From Entamoeba histolytica HM-1:IMSS (Eukaryota > Evosea > Mastigamoebida > Endamoebidae): a DNA stretch of 15,339 nt. Every line of letters begins with the position of its first letter. Position 1 is the stretch's first letter. The stretch spans positions 1 through 15,339 of the forward strand of contig NW_001915194.1 in NCBI RefSeq assembly GCF_000208925.1, read 5' to 3'. The notes under the pieces are model-generated. The model had not been told where the DNA came from and ran no database searches. It worked only from the letters and a program-made list of their open reading frames with translations. Made by a program: the position numbers and the translations under genes. Shown here piece after piece: positions 1 through 8,249 of the stretch.

Positions 1-1
1 A

Positions 2-174
2 TGTTTATGTAATGCAGCTTCTTATATATTAGAATTTCATGAATATTATGAAATAAATACTTATTGTTTGTTGTATTTATTCTCACATTCATTTCATTTT
101 ATTTATTTCTTTTAGGGCCATTATTATTTGATGAATTTATAAACCAAATGAATCAATCTAAAATAACAAATTAA
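2..174 (+). CDS. C-terminal end of a spliced gene, cut by the window edge
   Basis: This is the last part of a + strand gene that enters from outside the window. Codons run from 2 to 64. Base 65 then joins 116-117 across an intron to make a TGG codon, and the frame continues to TAA at 172-174, giving 40 residues in all. The frame is open on both sides of the intron. Splicing also removes no in-frame signal needed elsewhere, which supports the model. The peptide is rich in aromatic and acidic residues (for example ILEFHEYYEINT, then WPLLFDEF) and ends in a polar NQMNQSKITN tail. It has no motif I recognise, so the function is unknown. The stop codon overlaps the stop codon of the convergent gene on the other strand. 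The family cannot be judged because most of the gene lies outside. Confidence 0.6.
66..115 (+). other. spliceosomal intron, 50 nt
   Basis: It begins GTTTGTTG and ends TTTTAG, with a pyrimidine-rich 3' half. Entamoeba introns are typically short, start GTTTGT and end TAG, so this fits closely. Removing it joins two open coding stretches in phase (a TGG codon split 1+2) that run to a stop codon at 172-174. Confidence 0.65.
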
Positions 175-785
175 ATAGTAGAATTTATTCCTTCTGAATT
201 TTCTAAAGAAGAATGTTGATAAACAACAGTTTGTTCTTCAAGTTGTTGAGAGTCTTGATTTCTTTTAAATTTTCTATTAGAATAGAAATAAAATCCAATT
301 AAACTAAATGTAACAATTAATAATAATAGAAGTGCAATACTATATAATAACGATATAAATACTATTTCATTAAAATAACTATATTCCATTATATTAATAT
401 TCATATATTCTTCTTTTGTTCTATTACTTTGATCAGTTCCTATTCTCACATATCCATATCCTTTCTTAGTATTAATAATTATTCCTTTAATATTTCCTTT
501 TTCTGAATATTTTTGTTCATAACAAATATGAGTGTCTCCTCTTTCTTCAAAAACATGAATAAATGATGGTTCTGAATAACTTATACTAACTTTAATATTG
601 TTATATTTCGTACTAATATTTAAATATCTTCCTATTCCTTCTGTTTTAGTACAATAATCACTTGATTTTTCATTTAATAGTAATTCAATCGATTTGTCTT
701 CATTCACTTCAATTTGTGTCCAATTAATATCTTCCCAATATGCATTTATACTTTTTACAATAATTAAAAGAATTAATTGAATCAT
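171..785 (-). CDS. small type I membrane protein, predicted surface or secretory-pathway protein
   Basis: This is a 204-residue protein starting at an ATG. Residues 1-15 look like a signal peptide (MIQLILLIIVKSINA, cleavage likely near A15). Residues 16 to about 138 form a polar ectodomain with three N-glycosylation sequons (N21-W-T, N56-I-S, N121-R-T) and only two cysteines, C45 and C88, which could pair in one disulfide. Residues about 141-168 are a strong membrane segment (IVFISLLYSIALLLLLIVTF onward), followed by basic RKFKR as a stop-transfer signal. A polar tail of about 30 residues follows, rich in Gln, Ser and Glu. The topology predicts a single-pass protein with the N-terminus outside the cytosol. 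No known domain was recognised, so partner and role are unknown. A GAAC-type box lies 26 nt upstream of the ATG. The stop codon (171-173) overlaps the stop of the opposing gene. Nothing suggests decay. Confidence 0.8.
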   Translation of the reverse strand: MIQLILLIIVKSINAYWEDINWTQIEVNEDKSIELLLNEKSSDYCTKTEGIGRYLNISTKYNNIKVSISYSEPSFIHVFEERGDTHICYEQKYSEKGNIKGIIINTKKGYGYVRIGTDQSNRTKEEYMNINIMEYSYFNEIVFISLLYSIALLLLLIVTFSLIGFYFYSNRKFKRNQDSQQLEEQTVVYQHSSLENSEGINSTI

Positions 786-810
786 TTCCTTTTAAAGTTT
801 TTATTTTTTT

Positions 811-818
811 AGTTCATT
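811..818 (-). promoter_or_regulatory. GAAC core promoter element
   Basis: On the - strand this reads AATGAACT, exactly the GAAC element described for Entamoeba histolytica core promoters. It sits 26 nt upstream of the ATG at 785, where the short 5' leaders of Entamoeba would place a core element. This supports the membrane-protein gene being expressed. Confidence 0.6.
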
Positions 819-1207
819 TTTGTATTATTTTTATTCTTTATTGATTTTCATTTTATTATTTCTTGTTTTTAATTCTCATTATTATTTGAATCAAAATCCT
901 TTGTGCTTATAAAATCATTATCATTATTAATTAATTTTTTATTTCTTTCTTTCTAAATTATATTGGTTCATAAAGATATTTTTCCAATGCAAGAAATACA
1001 ACAAATTTTATTGCCATTGTTATGGAGTAAAGCCTTGACGTCTTATAAAGAAAAGCAAACAAGACACAGAAATACAAGGTTAAATGTCAATAGAAATAAA
1101 TAGCATAACACTAAAAGTAAACGACAAATCAATGAAAAATTGATTAGAAGACGAAAAACACAAAGAAAAACAAGTAAGAAACAAGGTAAATACAATAATA
1201 ATAAAGA

Positions 1208-1456
1208 TTATACAAAGAAAGAATAAAAAGAATAACAAGTGAATTGAATAAAGGAGAATATTCAGAAATACTCAAAAAATATGAAGGTAAAAGAACAAGA
1301 TGGAATGATATTCTTCAAGAAGTATATTCAATCAAAAAGAAAAAGATAATTGAAAAACTAATGAAGAAATTAGAGAAAAAAACAAAAGACAATGAAGAAA
1401 AAGACATTAAAACAATTGAAGAAGAAATTAAAAACAAAACCCAATTAAAGAAATGA
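1208..1456 (+). pseudogene. lysine-rich 5' coding remnant of the LINE
   Basis: An open stretch of about 80 codons lies in one frame ahead of the RT region, with no ATG at a sensible place. The peptide has a lysine/glutamate-rich helical half (KKKKIIEKLMKKLEKKTKDN) after a segment reading GEYSEILKKYEGKRTRWNDI. That segment is loosely reminiscent of a SANT/Myb-like helix pair, which some elements with restriction-like endonucleases carry upstream of the RT. The resemblance is weak and should not be taken as identification. It may be the end of ORF1 or the start of ORF2. It cannot be functional as it stands because the next frame is interrupted repeatedly. Confidence 0.4.
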
Positions 1457-1576
1457 ATGATAAATGTAAAATTGTAAGAATAATAAATAATAAACAAAAC
1501 ATAATGAAAATACAAGAATAAATATAACAAAAGAAAGAAACAGAAATTTAATTGAAGTGATGTATTGTTTTGAATT

Positions 1577-4098
1577 AATTGGTTAAATAAGAAATTATAC
1601 AAGAAAATAAGAAATGAACAAATTGAAAGTATAATAAAAGTGACAAATATCAATGTCAATAATGAAAAAGAATATATTAAATATATTAAAATATCATATT
1701 AAATAAAAGAAAGCACTAAACGATACATTAAAGTGAAAGTAAATGATATAATAGAAGGAAGAGTAGAGTTTAATTCAATAATAAAAAACACCATATTAAA
1801 GAATAACTCTACTGAAATTGATGAAGAATACCTTAACACTCTCATCAATAAAATAAAAGAAATGAAAATAGAAAAATGTTCAAACATTAATTACTACTTT
1901 CAAAGAAAAGAAACCGACCGATTAATAATAGAAATTAATAATAGATTGATATGGTCAGGAAGCAGAATGCAGGAACTGCAAGATGATATGAAGAGGATTT
2001 CAATTTATATGCACTTTTATCTCCAAAATAAAATAATAGGAGATAAATTTGATGAAATAAAAGAAATCCTAAAGAAAATTAATAGACTAGAAGATTTGGT
2101 CAAGGGAAGGAAATGGTACAGAATAAAGTGCATCATGAAATTAAAAGAATATGATGAAGAATGAATAAAAGTTAAAGCACTAGAAAGAATAAAATACCTA
2201 AAATATATGATGACAATGATAAAAGAAAGAATTAAATTTAATAAAAATGAAATAATCAGAATCAATACAAATAAAATCATGTTTGATTCTAACAAGAAAA
2301 TTAGAATATGGAAGAAACAAAAAATGAAATATACCCAAATAACGATATTACTTTAGAATATTTGAAATCGTTATATGAAACACGGGTGAAATTAAATAAA
2401 GAAAATTGGAAAATAAAACAAATCACCTCATTGAATGAAAGATATAGAAATTATGATAGTGTCATTATAACAATAAATGAAATAAATTTAAGTATAATGA
2501 AAATAAATAACTGGAAAGCACCAGGAATAGACATTATATATGGGTATTATTGGAAAAGGATGTCATCATCAAGAGAAATCATTCTCAATATCTTTAATGA
2601 ATGGTTGAACTTCCATGAAAACATCTCATTAGATATGGTAAGTTGAAGAACTTTATTAATCCACAAAGTGATATGAACGACGTCATTAATTATCGTCATA
2701 TCAGTTGTACAAATGTAATTATGAAAGTATTTACTTCCATATTAAAAGAAAAGATTCACAGAAGACTTAACATGAATAATGAATCATTTAAAATCAGTAG
2801 TAATCAACTGGGATGTAAATTACAATCTTTAGCTGCTAAAGAATGAATAATTAATAGTTATATGTTAAAGCAGCAGAAAGAAGAGAAATACCCAAAATAT
2901 GTGGAGTCATATTATGACATTAAGAAAGCATATGACACAGTAAACCACGAATGGGTAATTGAATCATTAAAATATTTTAATGTAGAGGGTGTCATCATTA
3001 ACATTATTGAAAGTATGATGACTAGATTGAAGATATTCATCGGTTATAAATTTAATGAATATCTAGGTAGTATTAAATTAAATAGAGGAATTTTACAAGG
3101 TGATTCCTTATCCCCTCTACTCTTCATCATTCAGATGAACGTAATTTCTCAAATCATCGAAGAGAAATTCCCAAAATCAAATCACACATTATATATGGAT
3201 GATTTGAGAATAATGACAGAAAGTAGTGAAGAAATTTGAATAATCCACAATGAAATTAATGATAAATACATCAAAAAATGGAAGTGTCATCAAATTAGTA
3301 GATATTTTAGAAGATGGTTCGAGTCAAAAGGAGTATATAAAACTACTACAATGAAAGCATGGAAATCCATCAATATTAAAAAAAATACATTTTTCTAATT
3401 AACTAAAATGCAAGATGGAGCAATATTTTGTGTGTATAGAAAATCAAAAATAATGAAAAATGAAAGATTGAAATACTCCACACTTTGTAAAGACAAGATT
3501 ACAACAGTAGAACACATTCTACTATCTTGTATTGGTAATAAAAAATCACAAATGGAAAAACATGACAATATCGGCATTATAATATTGATTAATAAGAAAA
3601 TATACATGAAATAAACAATATAAAATATCCCCATATGAAACAGTGTTCTAATATAAAAACATCACAATGATATTGAACAAACAAATAATGCCTAAAAGTG
3701 AATGACAATATCACAAAATACCAGATATATATGTATTAGATAAAAAGAACAAAACTGGTATATTATTTGATATGAATATTGTGGCTGATCACAATATTAA
3801 TTGAGCCTATTTGAAGAAAAGGAATATGTATAAGGAATTAAAGAATAGACTAATGAAAATAGAGAAAATAAAAGATGAAAAAATAAATCGAGTAGTAATT
3901 TCAATAAATGGATTAATAAATAAAGAAAGTATCAGATTAATTAAAGAATTAAAAATTGACATTGACATCGAGAAAGAAATTAAAAACCTTGTAATAAAAA
4001 ACATGATAAATGTCATGGAATACTGCTTCAATCACAATCAAACATACTCCGTAAAACTGCTAGAAAAAAGACTCAAGGATGTGATTAGTCTCCCCTGA
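1577..4098 (+). pseudogene. LINE ORF2 remnant: reverse transcriptase plus restriction-like endonuclease
   Basis: This would encode the enzyme that nicks target DNA and copies the element RNA onto it. The remains change frame at least three times: frame of 1733 up to about 2300, frame of 2308 to 2646, frame of 2643 to 3614, and frame of 3721 to 4098. In-frame stops occur at 1700 (TAA), 2162 (TGA), 2844 (TGA), 3237 (TGA), 3396 (TAA), about 3703 (TGA) and 3802 (TGA). RT signs: NNWKAPGIDII at about 2506-2540; motif A YDIKKAYDTVNHEW with its Asp at 2916; motif B LQGDSLSPLLF at 3093-3125; catalytic YMDD at 3192-3203. Only about 95 codons separate YMDD from the finger at 3477-3530, less than expected, so an internal deletion is likely. 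The endonuclease shows PD at 3721-3726, then 14 residues, then D at 3769, followed by a lysine-rich helix. It is dead. Confidence 0.85.
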
Positions 4099-4150
4099 GT
4101 CATTAACAATAGAAGCTAATTCTATTAATACTTAGTTAATTACTTGTTAT
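4077..4150 (+). repeat. LINE 3' tail shared with the SINE-like element
   Basis: From the last ORF2 codons the sequence contains GGATGTGATTA (4077-4087), then TCTATTAATACTTAGTTAATT near 4121. Almost the same series appears at 6080-6140. The 22 bases 4071-4092 and 6075-6096 differ at only two positions. Entamoeba SINEs are known to share 3' sequence with their partner LINE, which is thought to let the LINE enzyme copy them. Confidence 0.65.
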
Positions 4151-4160
4151 TTTATCATTT

Positions 4161-4372
4161 TCTTTCTTATTTCTTTTCTTATTTACTAAAAACACCCTCA
4201 TTGGGTGTGAAAATTTCATTAAATGAAATAAAATAAATCAACATTGAATTATGTAAATTTTTATTTCACCATTTCATTCATTGGCAGGTGAACAAAATGA
4301 AATGGCTGTTTATATTCTTCATTGATTTGTTTTTATTCTTTTTTATTTCATTTTCAATCAATAAAGATTGAA
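4161..4372 (-). repeat. 3' flank of TLDc gene 1, duplicated at TLDc gene 2
   Basis: This non-coding stretch lies downstream of the TLDc stop codon and closely matches 9001-9200, the equivalent flank of the second TLDc gene. Long identical blocks include the ATTGGGTGTGA run at 4200-4210 and most of 4218-4260. A small hairpin (ACACCC, loop TCATT, GGGTGT; 4192-4208) exists here but has lost its left arm in the other copy. Besides this flank, no gene is visible between the LINE and the TLDc gene. Confidence 0.75.
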
Positions 4373-5517
4373 TCATTTCATTTCAATTACTATGAATCGT
4401 TTTGGTGTGAAACGATTTGGATATAGTTTTCCACACAGTGCATTTGATATTCCTTCACATTTAAATGAACATGGATTACAGTTTGATCTTGTTTTAGTAT
4501 TTTCTTTATAAATAAGAATATCAAATCCACCTCCAAATCCAAACAAATATTTATGTGATTGATTATATAAATTAAACGCATGTTGGGGTTGTTTAATATC
4601 AAATTTCATCATTCCCTTCATTCTTCCATTTGATTTTAATGAAAATATAAATGATTTTGAATCATTTATACAACTTTCAACTTCATCAATTTTAGAATTA
4701 ACATATCCTCCAAATTTATTTCCATCTTCATCTTCAATAATAATTATTATATGTTCTTTATTTATTATTCTTTTATCAAATACTGATGTATCTTCTTTCC
4801 AATCATCTTTATCTGAATCAAATAGTATATTTCCTACTTTTCTATTTGTCCATTCTTCTATTTGTTCGATTTGGTGTTTTGTTATTATTTCATAGTCGTT
4901 ATATTTCACTTCTTTAGGTATAATACAACTTTCTTTATCACTCATTGATGTAGTGTTTCGTTCATTCACAACTATGTCTCTTGATTTGTTTAAGAAACTT
5001 ATTTGTTTTTCATATTGAGTCAAACATTCTGTCGTCATTTCTTCTTCAATTACTCCTCTAATTAATTCTTTATATTCATGACTTAGTGTTTGAGTCTTTT
5101 CAAGAATATCTTCTATCATTGATTCATGAAAAACTATGCTTGTAGTATTTGTTTCAATATCATTGCCTTGTTCTTTTAGTCTCTTGGTAATAGATTCATT
5201 TGCTTGTTGTGCTTGTTCTTTCACTTCTCTTAACTTTTCAACAGTCATTGTTTCAAGTTTGTTTATTTGCTCTTTCATTTTTTCTACAATATCATCCTTT
5301 AGTATAACATTATCACTGACATTTCAATGTCATTCATTCTGTTTTTGAATTGATTGAGTTGTTGATATAAATTATCTTGTTGTTTGTTGAAATTTCCAAT
5401 GTGTTTGTTAAGATAATTAGACACGAATATCTCTATTTTGTGTAAAAGTATTCTTAAATTCTCATTGTCAAAACCGTCAAATATATGTGAAACAGTCTCA
5501 TTCTGTTGATGTTGCAT
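4373..5517 (-). pseudogene. TLDc-domain protein with coiled coil, frameshifted
   Basis: The 3' part (5278 to 4373) gives 301 residues. Residues about 1-100 are a Glu/Lys/Gln-rich coiled coil, and about 135-301 form a TLDc domain. Signs of TLDc are EEWTNRKVGNILFDSD, KFGGYV, and FGFGGGFDILIYKE near the C-terminus, ending in FIVIEMK. TLDc proteins elsewhere protect against oxidative stress or bind V-ATPase, but the role of the large Entamoeba set is unknown. An upstream frame starts at the ATG at 5517 (MQHQQNETVSHIFDG) and also looks like a coiled coil. It runs to a TAA at 5299-5301. The second frame is open back to a TGA at about 5321-5323. The two frames therefore overlap for about 20 nt, and a single-base indel there would join them. 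No GTTTGT...TAG intron is present to explain it. The 301-residue form could still be made from the ATG at 5278. No GAAC box was seen upstream. Confidence 0.75.
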
Positions 5518-5690
5518 TATATTTATTATCAAATTATTGAGAATTAAACCTTTTTAATTTGTATTTGATTGGTCAGTTTTATAAGTTTTTGTTTATTTCT
5601 TCTCTATTTTTCGTTATGACAGAAAATGTGGCATGTCTGAAACACCACACAAACATTAATACAAATTCAAGCTTCGACTCTCTCAGTTAT
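5518..5690. other. upstream region of TLDc gene 1, no gene
   Basis: AT-rich 5' flank. On the - strand a TTATAAAA-like stretch lies roughly 60-70 nt before the ATG at 5517, but there is no AATGAACT box. From about 5620 the base composition becomes less AT-rich towards the SINE-like element. Confidence 0.4.
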
Positions 5691-6145
5691 TTTCTGGTTA
5701 TGACGGTGTATTTGAATTAGAAATGTATTAGGGAATGCTGCAAAGGGTGTAGCAAGATATTATGATAGAATATTACATGGTGTAATATAAGGAAGTACTA
5801 AAGTGTGGGTAAGACTAAAAGAAATTAAACATAATAATATAATGGGAATGAAATATTCTTTTCTCTCATTCATAAAATAAAGAAAAAAGGAAAAAGAAAA
5901 TGTTTAAAATTAAGGCAGAAAATAAACAAAAGAATAAAAAAAGAAGAAATAAGCAGAAGAAGTTTGAAACCCTTAATAAGAAGAAATAAAGCAAAGAAGT
6001 GGTTTCCTCATTTTGCAAGAAAAACATAAAGAATAGGTTTAACAAAGAGATTACTCTTTTTTAATAACAAATAACTCAGGGATGTGATTAATCTCGGCTA
6101 AACTAGGAAGAATATATGAAAAATCTATTAACACTTAATTAAGTA
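5690..6145 (+). mobile_element. SINE-like element sharing its 3' tail with the LINE
   Basis: A non-coding stretch of about 450 bp. It is less AT-rich at its left end (GGGAATGCTGCAAAGGGTG at about 5730) and purine-rich in the middle. It ends with GGATGTGATTA (6080-6090) and TCTATTAACACTTAATTAAG (from 6124), which match the LINE tail at 4077-4150. It has no open frame. The size is close to the half-kilobase of known Entamoeba SINEs. The 3' end is reasonably set by the match, but the 5' end is a guess and could lie as far left as about 5620. It would depend on a LINE enzyme supplied by another copy, because the LINE in this window is dead. Confidence 0.6.
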
Positions 6146-6235
6146 ATTTTTATTTATTAATGAATTTCTCTTTCTTTTGTTATTTGTTTTTAAAATTTTT
6201 TGTGGTGTTTGATGTTATGAATTTTTTTTTGAAAA

Positions 6236-6320
6236 AAGAAATAATAGTAAAAGAATAATAAAATAATAGTAAAAGTATATTAACTAAAAGAATAATAATA
6301 AAATAGTAAAAGAATAATAA
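6236..6320 (+). repeat. degenerate A-rich repeat
   Basis: The unit AATAGTAAAAGAATAATAA occurs at 6243-6260, in part at 6264-6275, and again at 6302-6320, with related ACTAAAAGAATAATAATAA between. This is an imperfect tandem array, most likely a simple-sequence product. Confidence 0.55.
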
Positions 6321-6336
6321 CAAGGGTTACACCGTT

Positions 6337-6346
6337 GTATTTAAAC
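6337..6346 (+). promoter_or_regulatory. orphan TATA-like box GTATTTAAAC
   Basis: This matches the Entamoeba TATA-like consensus GTATTTAAA(G/C) exactly, on the + strand. No open frame follows within several hundred bases, so it may be chance, a relic, or the promoter of a non-coding RNA. Confidence 0.3.
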
Positions 6347-7161
6347 TCAAAAAGAAATAAGAAAAATTGAAAATTATTTTTATAGATTTATAAGTAATAT
6401 AAAAAAGCCAAAACATTTTATAATGTTTGGTATACAGTATTACAAGAAAATAGATATGAATGTCAGTAGTATTCTAGAAATATTACTTTGATTGTATCTA
6501 ATAGAATAAGAAATCAACAGAAATAATAAAATAACAAATAATTAAGACATAGAATAAAAATAAAGAAAATATTAATATATTAAATTTATTTCATTATTTA
6601 TTATTTTGATAAAATGATATTTCATATTTATCTTCATCATATTGAATAAAACAATACTTTTTGATATTGTTGTTTTTTCTTTTTATTTATTCTTTTCTAT
6701 CATTTTATTTATTCTTCTTTTCAATTGTATTAAAACTCATAAATATTATGTCAGAAATATCACAAACATTAAATAAATGAATATTTTAAACCACAAATTC
6801 TCTTCTAACATAGATATTATCTTTATTAAGATAATTCAAATTTATTATCAAATGATTTGTGGTTATTCATATTAATTCAATGAATATTATATTGAATAGT
6901 ATTTTCTATTCATTATGTTTATTGTGTTTTATTTCTATTTTATTATTTCTGATTAATTCAAATCAATTCTCATCAAATTATTGTTAATTGAATATTTAAT
7001 TAATCGTATTAATATGAATGAAAGAATAATGTTATAAATATTAAAAATGAAATGATGAAAATGTTTGAATAACAAGAAAGTTATTTAATAATAAATTAAT
7101 TAATAGATATTGTGTTATTCAATTTCAAATGAAAATCAATCATTTATTTATAATTTGATTA

Positions 7162-7204
7162 TTGTTATGAAATAACAAATAATATTTCTAATATTAGAAA
7201 TATT
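7162..7204. promoter_or_regulatory. palindromic sequences upstream of the LRR gene
   Basis: Two inverted repeats stand side by side. TTGTTAT and ATAACAA flank GAA at 7162-7178. A perfect 24-bp palindrome with no spacer covers 7181-7204 (left half AATATTTCTAAT). They end 52 nt before the ATG at 7257. They could bind a dimeric factor or be a chance product of AT-rich DNA, and no function is shown. Confidence 0.35.
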
Positions 7205-7256
7205 CCTCATTTTTATTAAAACTTAAAAAACAAAAACTTCTAAATAACAACAAATA

Positions 7257-8249
7257 ATGACTCATTTAGAAAATGTCTTTTTAAAGAATGTTTTATTGTA
7301 TTTACCAACATTAAAAGATGTAGGGAGATTTGCACAAGTAAGTAAATCATGTGAAGAAGCAATCAATACGATTTATGTCAATCCATATGAATTAACAATC
7401 CATCATTCATTTGATGAAATTATTCCATTATTTCCTAATTTACAAACATTTTATGTTAGAAGATGTCCATCAAGATTATACAAAATAACAGCAAATGATA
7501 TTCCACTTATTGAAGTAGGAGGATGGAATGAACAATCCAAACAAACACAAGTGTTTAACACAAAATGGTTTTGTTCCAAAATAAGGAAAATACGAATAGA
7601 TGGATATTATTGTAAAAAAGTAATAGAAAAACATCCAAACTATTTTATTCAATTACAAGAATTAGTTGTTATGAATGGAATTGATATTAATGCATTAATA
7701 CAATTATTTGAATTACCAACATTAAAAAAAGTAATTATTATTTGTAGTACTATTGAATTTCAACTTCTTTCAAAGTCATTTGATTTTAATAAACATAACA
7801 AAATTAACTTCATTATTATTTTTATTATTACATATTCAAACACTAACATATTAAATCAAATGGATTATAATCAATTCATTAATTGTAGATTTTACACAAG
7901 AACAATTAATAAATCAACAATGAATTGTCCTTATTTACCAATATTACCATATGAATCTCAATTCTTAATAGATAATTGTGATATGGCTATTGAAAGTGAT
8001 GTATTAAATAAAATCAATGAAATCAATGAAATAATCATAAAGAACAATTTACAGAATATTTTAATTGAAAATGTTTTAAATGATTATGAAGGAAATAGAA
8101 TTGATTTAACATCATTATCAATACAAGACGTTGAAAAACAAAATGTTGATATTATCATTTCTCCACATTTAAAATCATTAATAATTAAAAGTTGTCAAGC
8201 ATCAATTGATATTTCAAAATGTCACTTAAAAAAAGATAATAATATCTAA
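7257..8249 (+). CDS. F-box-like / leucine-rich repeat family protein, 5' part of a frameshifted gene
   Basis: This is a 330-residue frame from an ATG. Residues 1-40 (LENVFLKNVLLYLPTLKDVG followed by RFAQVSKSCEEAI) resemble an F-box-like motif, with Leu-Pro, then Leu, Phe and Val-Ser-Lys at the usual spacing. The rest contains degenerate leucine-rich segments such as LFPNLQTFYV (58-67), LQELVVMN (133-140), LPTLKKVII (153-161) and HLKSLIIKSC (304-313). Entamoeba genomes carry many proteins with this N-terminus plus LRRs. They may be substrate adaptors of ubiquitin ligases, but that is inference. The frame ends at TAA 8247-8249, soon after an A7 run (8228-8234). With one A fewer, the frame would continue into the next entry up to 8469. 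An initiator-like AAAAACTTC lies at 7232-7240, and no GAAC box was seen. Confidence 0.65.
   Translation: MTHLENVFLKNVLLYLPTLKDVGRFAQVSKSCEEAINTIYVNPYELTIHHSFDEIIPLFPNLQTFYVRRCPSRLYKITANDIPLIEVGGWNEQSKQTQVFNTKWFCSKIRKIRIDGYYCKKVIEKHPNYFIQLQELVVMNGIDINALIQLFELPTLKKVIIICSTIEFQLLSKSFDFNKHNKINFIIIFIITYSNTNILNQMDYNQFINCRFYTRTINKSTMNCPYLPILPYESQFLIDNCDMAIESDVLNKINEINEIIIKNNLQNILIENVLNDYEGNRIDLTSLSIQDVEKQNVDIIISPHLKSLIIKSCQASIDISKCHLKKDNNI

Larger units (their letters stand above)
965..4150 (+). mobile_element. decayed non-LTR retrotransposon (LINE with restriction-like endonuclease)
   Basis: A + strand element with an A-rich sense strand and many stops and frameshifts. Its reverse transcriptase and endonuclease remnants are recognisable (separate entry). 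The order RT, then CCHC-like finger, then PDX14D matches the LINE class with a restriction-enzyme-like endonuclease, as in R2/R4-type elements and the Entamoeba LINEs. It spans about 3.2 kb, shorter than the roughly 4.8 kb I recall for full-length Entamoeba LINE1, and a piece between the RT and the endonuclease seems to be missing. The 3' end is placed near 4150, because the tail shared with the SINE-like copy stops there and the flank shared with the second TLDc locus begins there. The 5' end is placed only by a change in composition at about 960-1050 and is uncertain. No clear target-site duplication was found by eye. Confidence 0.8.
6146..7256. other. AT-rich intergenic spacer
   Basis: No gene is visible. 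The stretch holds a short interspersed A-rich repeat (6236-6320), an orphan GTATTTAAAC box (6337-6346) and a bulged hairpin (CCAAAACATT at 6408-6417 with AATGTTTGG at 6422-6430). Palindromic sequences lie just before the LRR gene. Confidence 0.5.

Noticed and set aside
1315..1659. Open frame on the - strand opposite the LINE
   Set aside because: It is the T-rich shadow of A-rich sense sequence, giving almost only Phe, Leu, Ile and Ser; not protein-like.
2017..2295. Open frame on the - strand opposite the LINE RT region
   Set aside because: Same composition effect; the + strand carries the recognisable ORF2 sequence.
5285..5310. A 25-nt GT...TAG segment as an intron mending TLDc gene 1
   Set aside because: It is too short, lacks GTTTGT, and removing it does not bring the two frames into register.
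5136..5348. Open frame on + opposite the TLDc coiled coil
   Set aside because: Serine/phenylalanine/cysteine-rich antisense of a Glu/Lys-rich coiled coil; no start context or homology signs.
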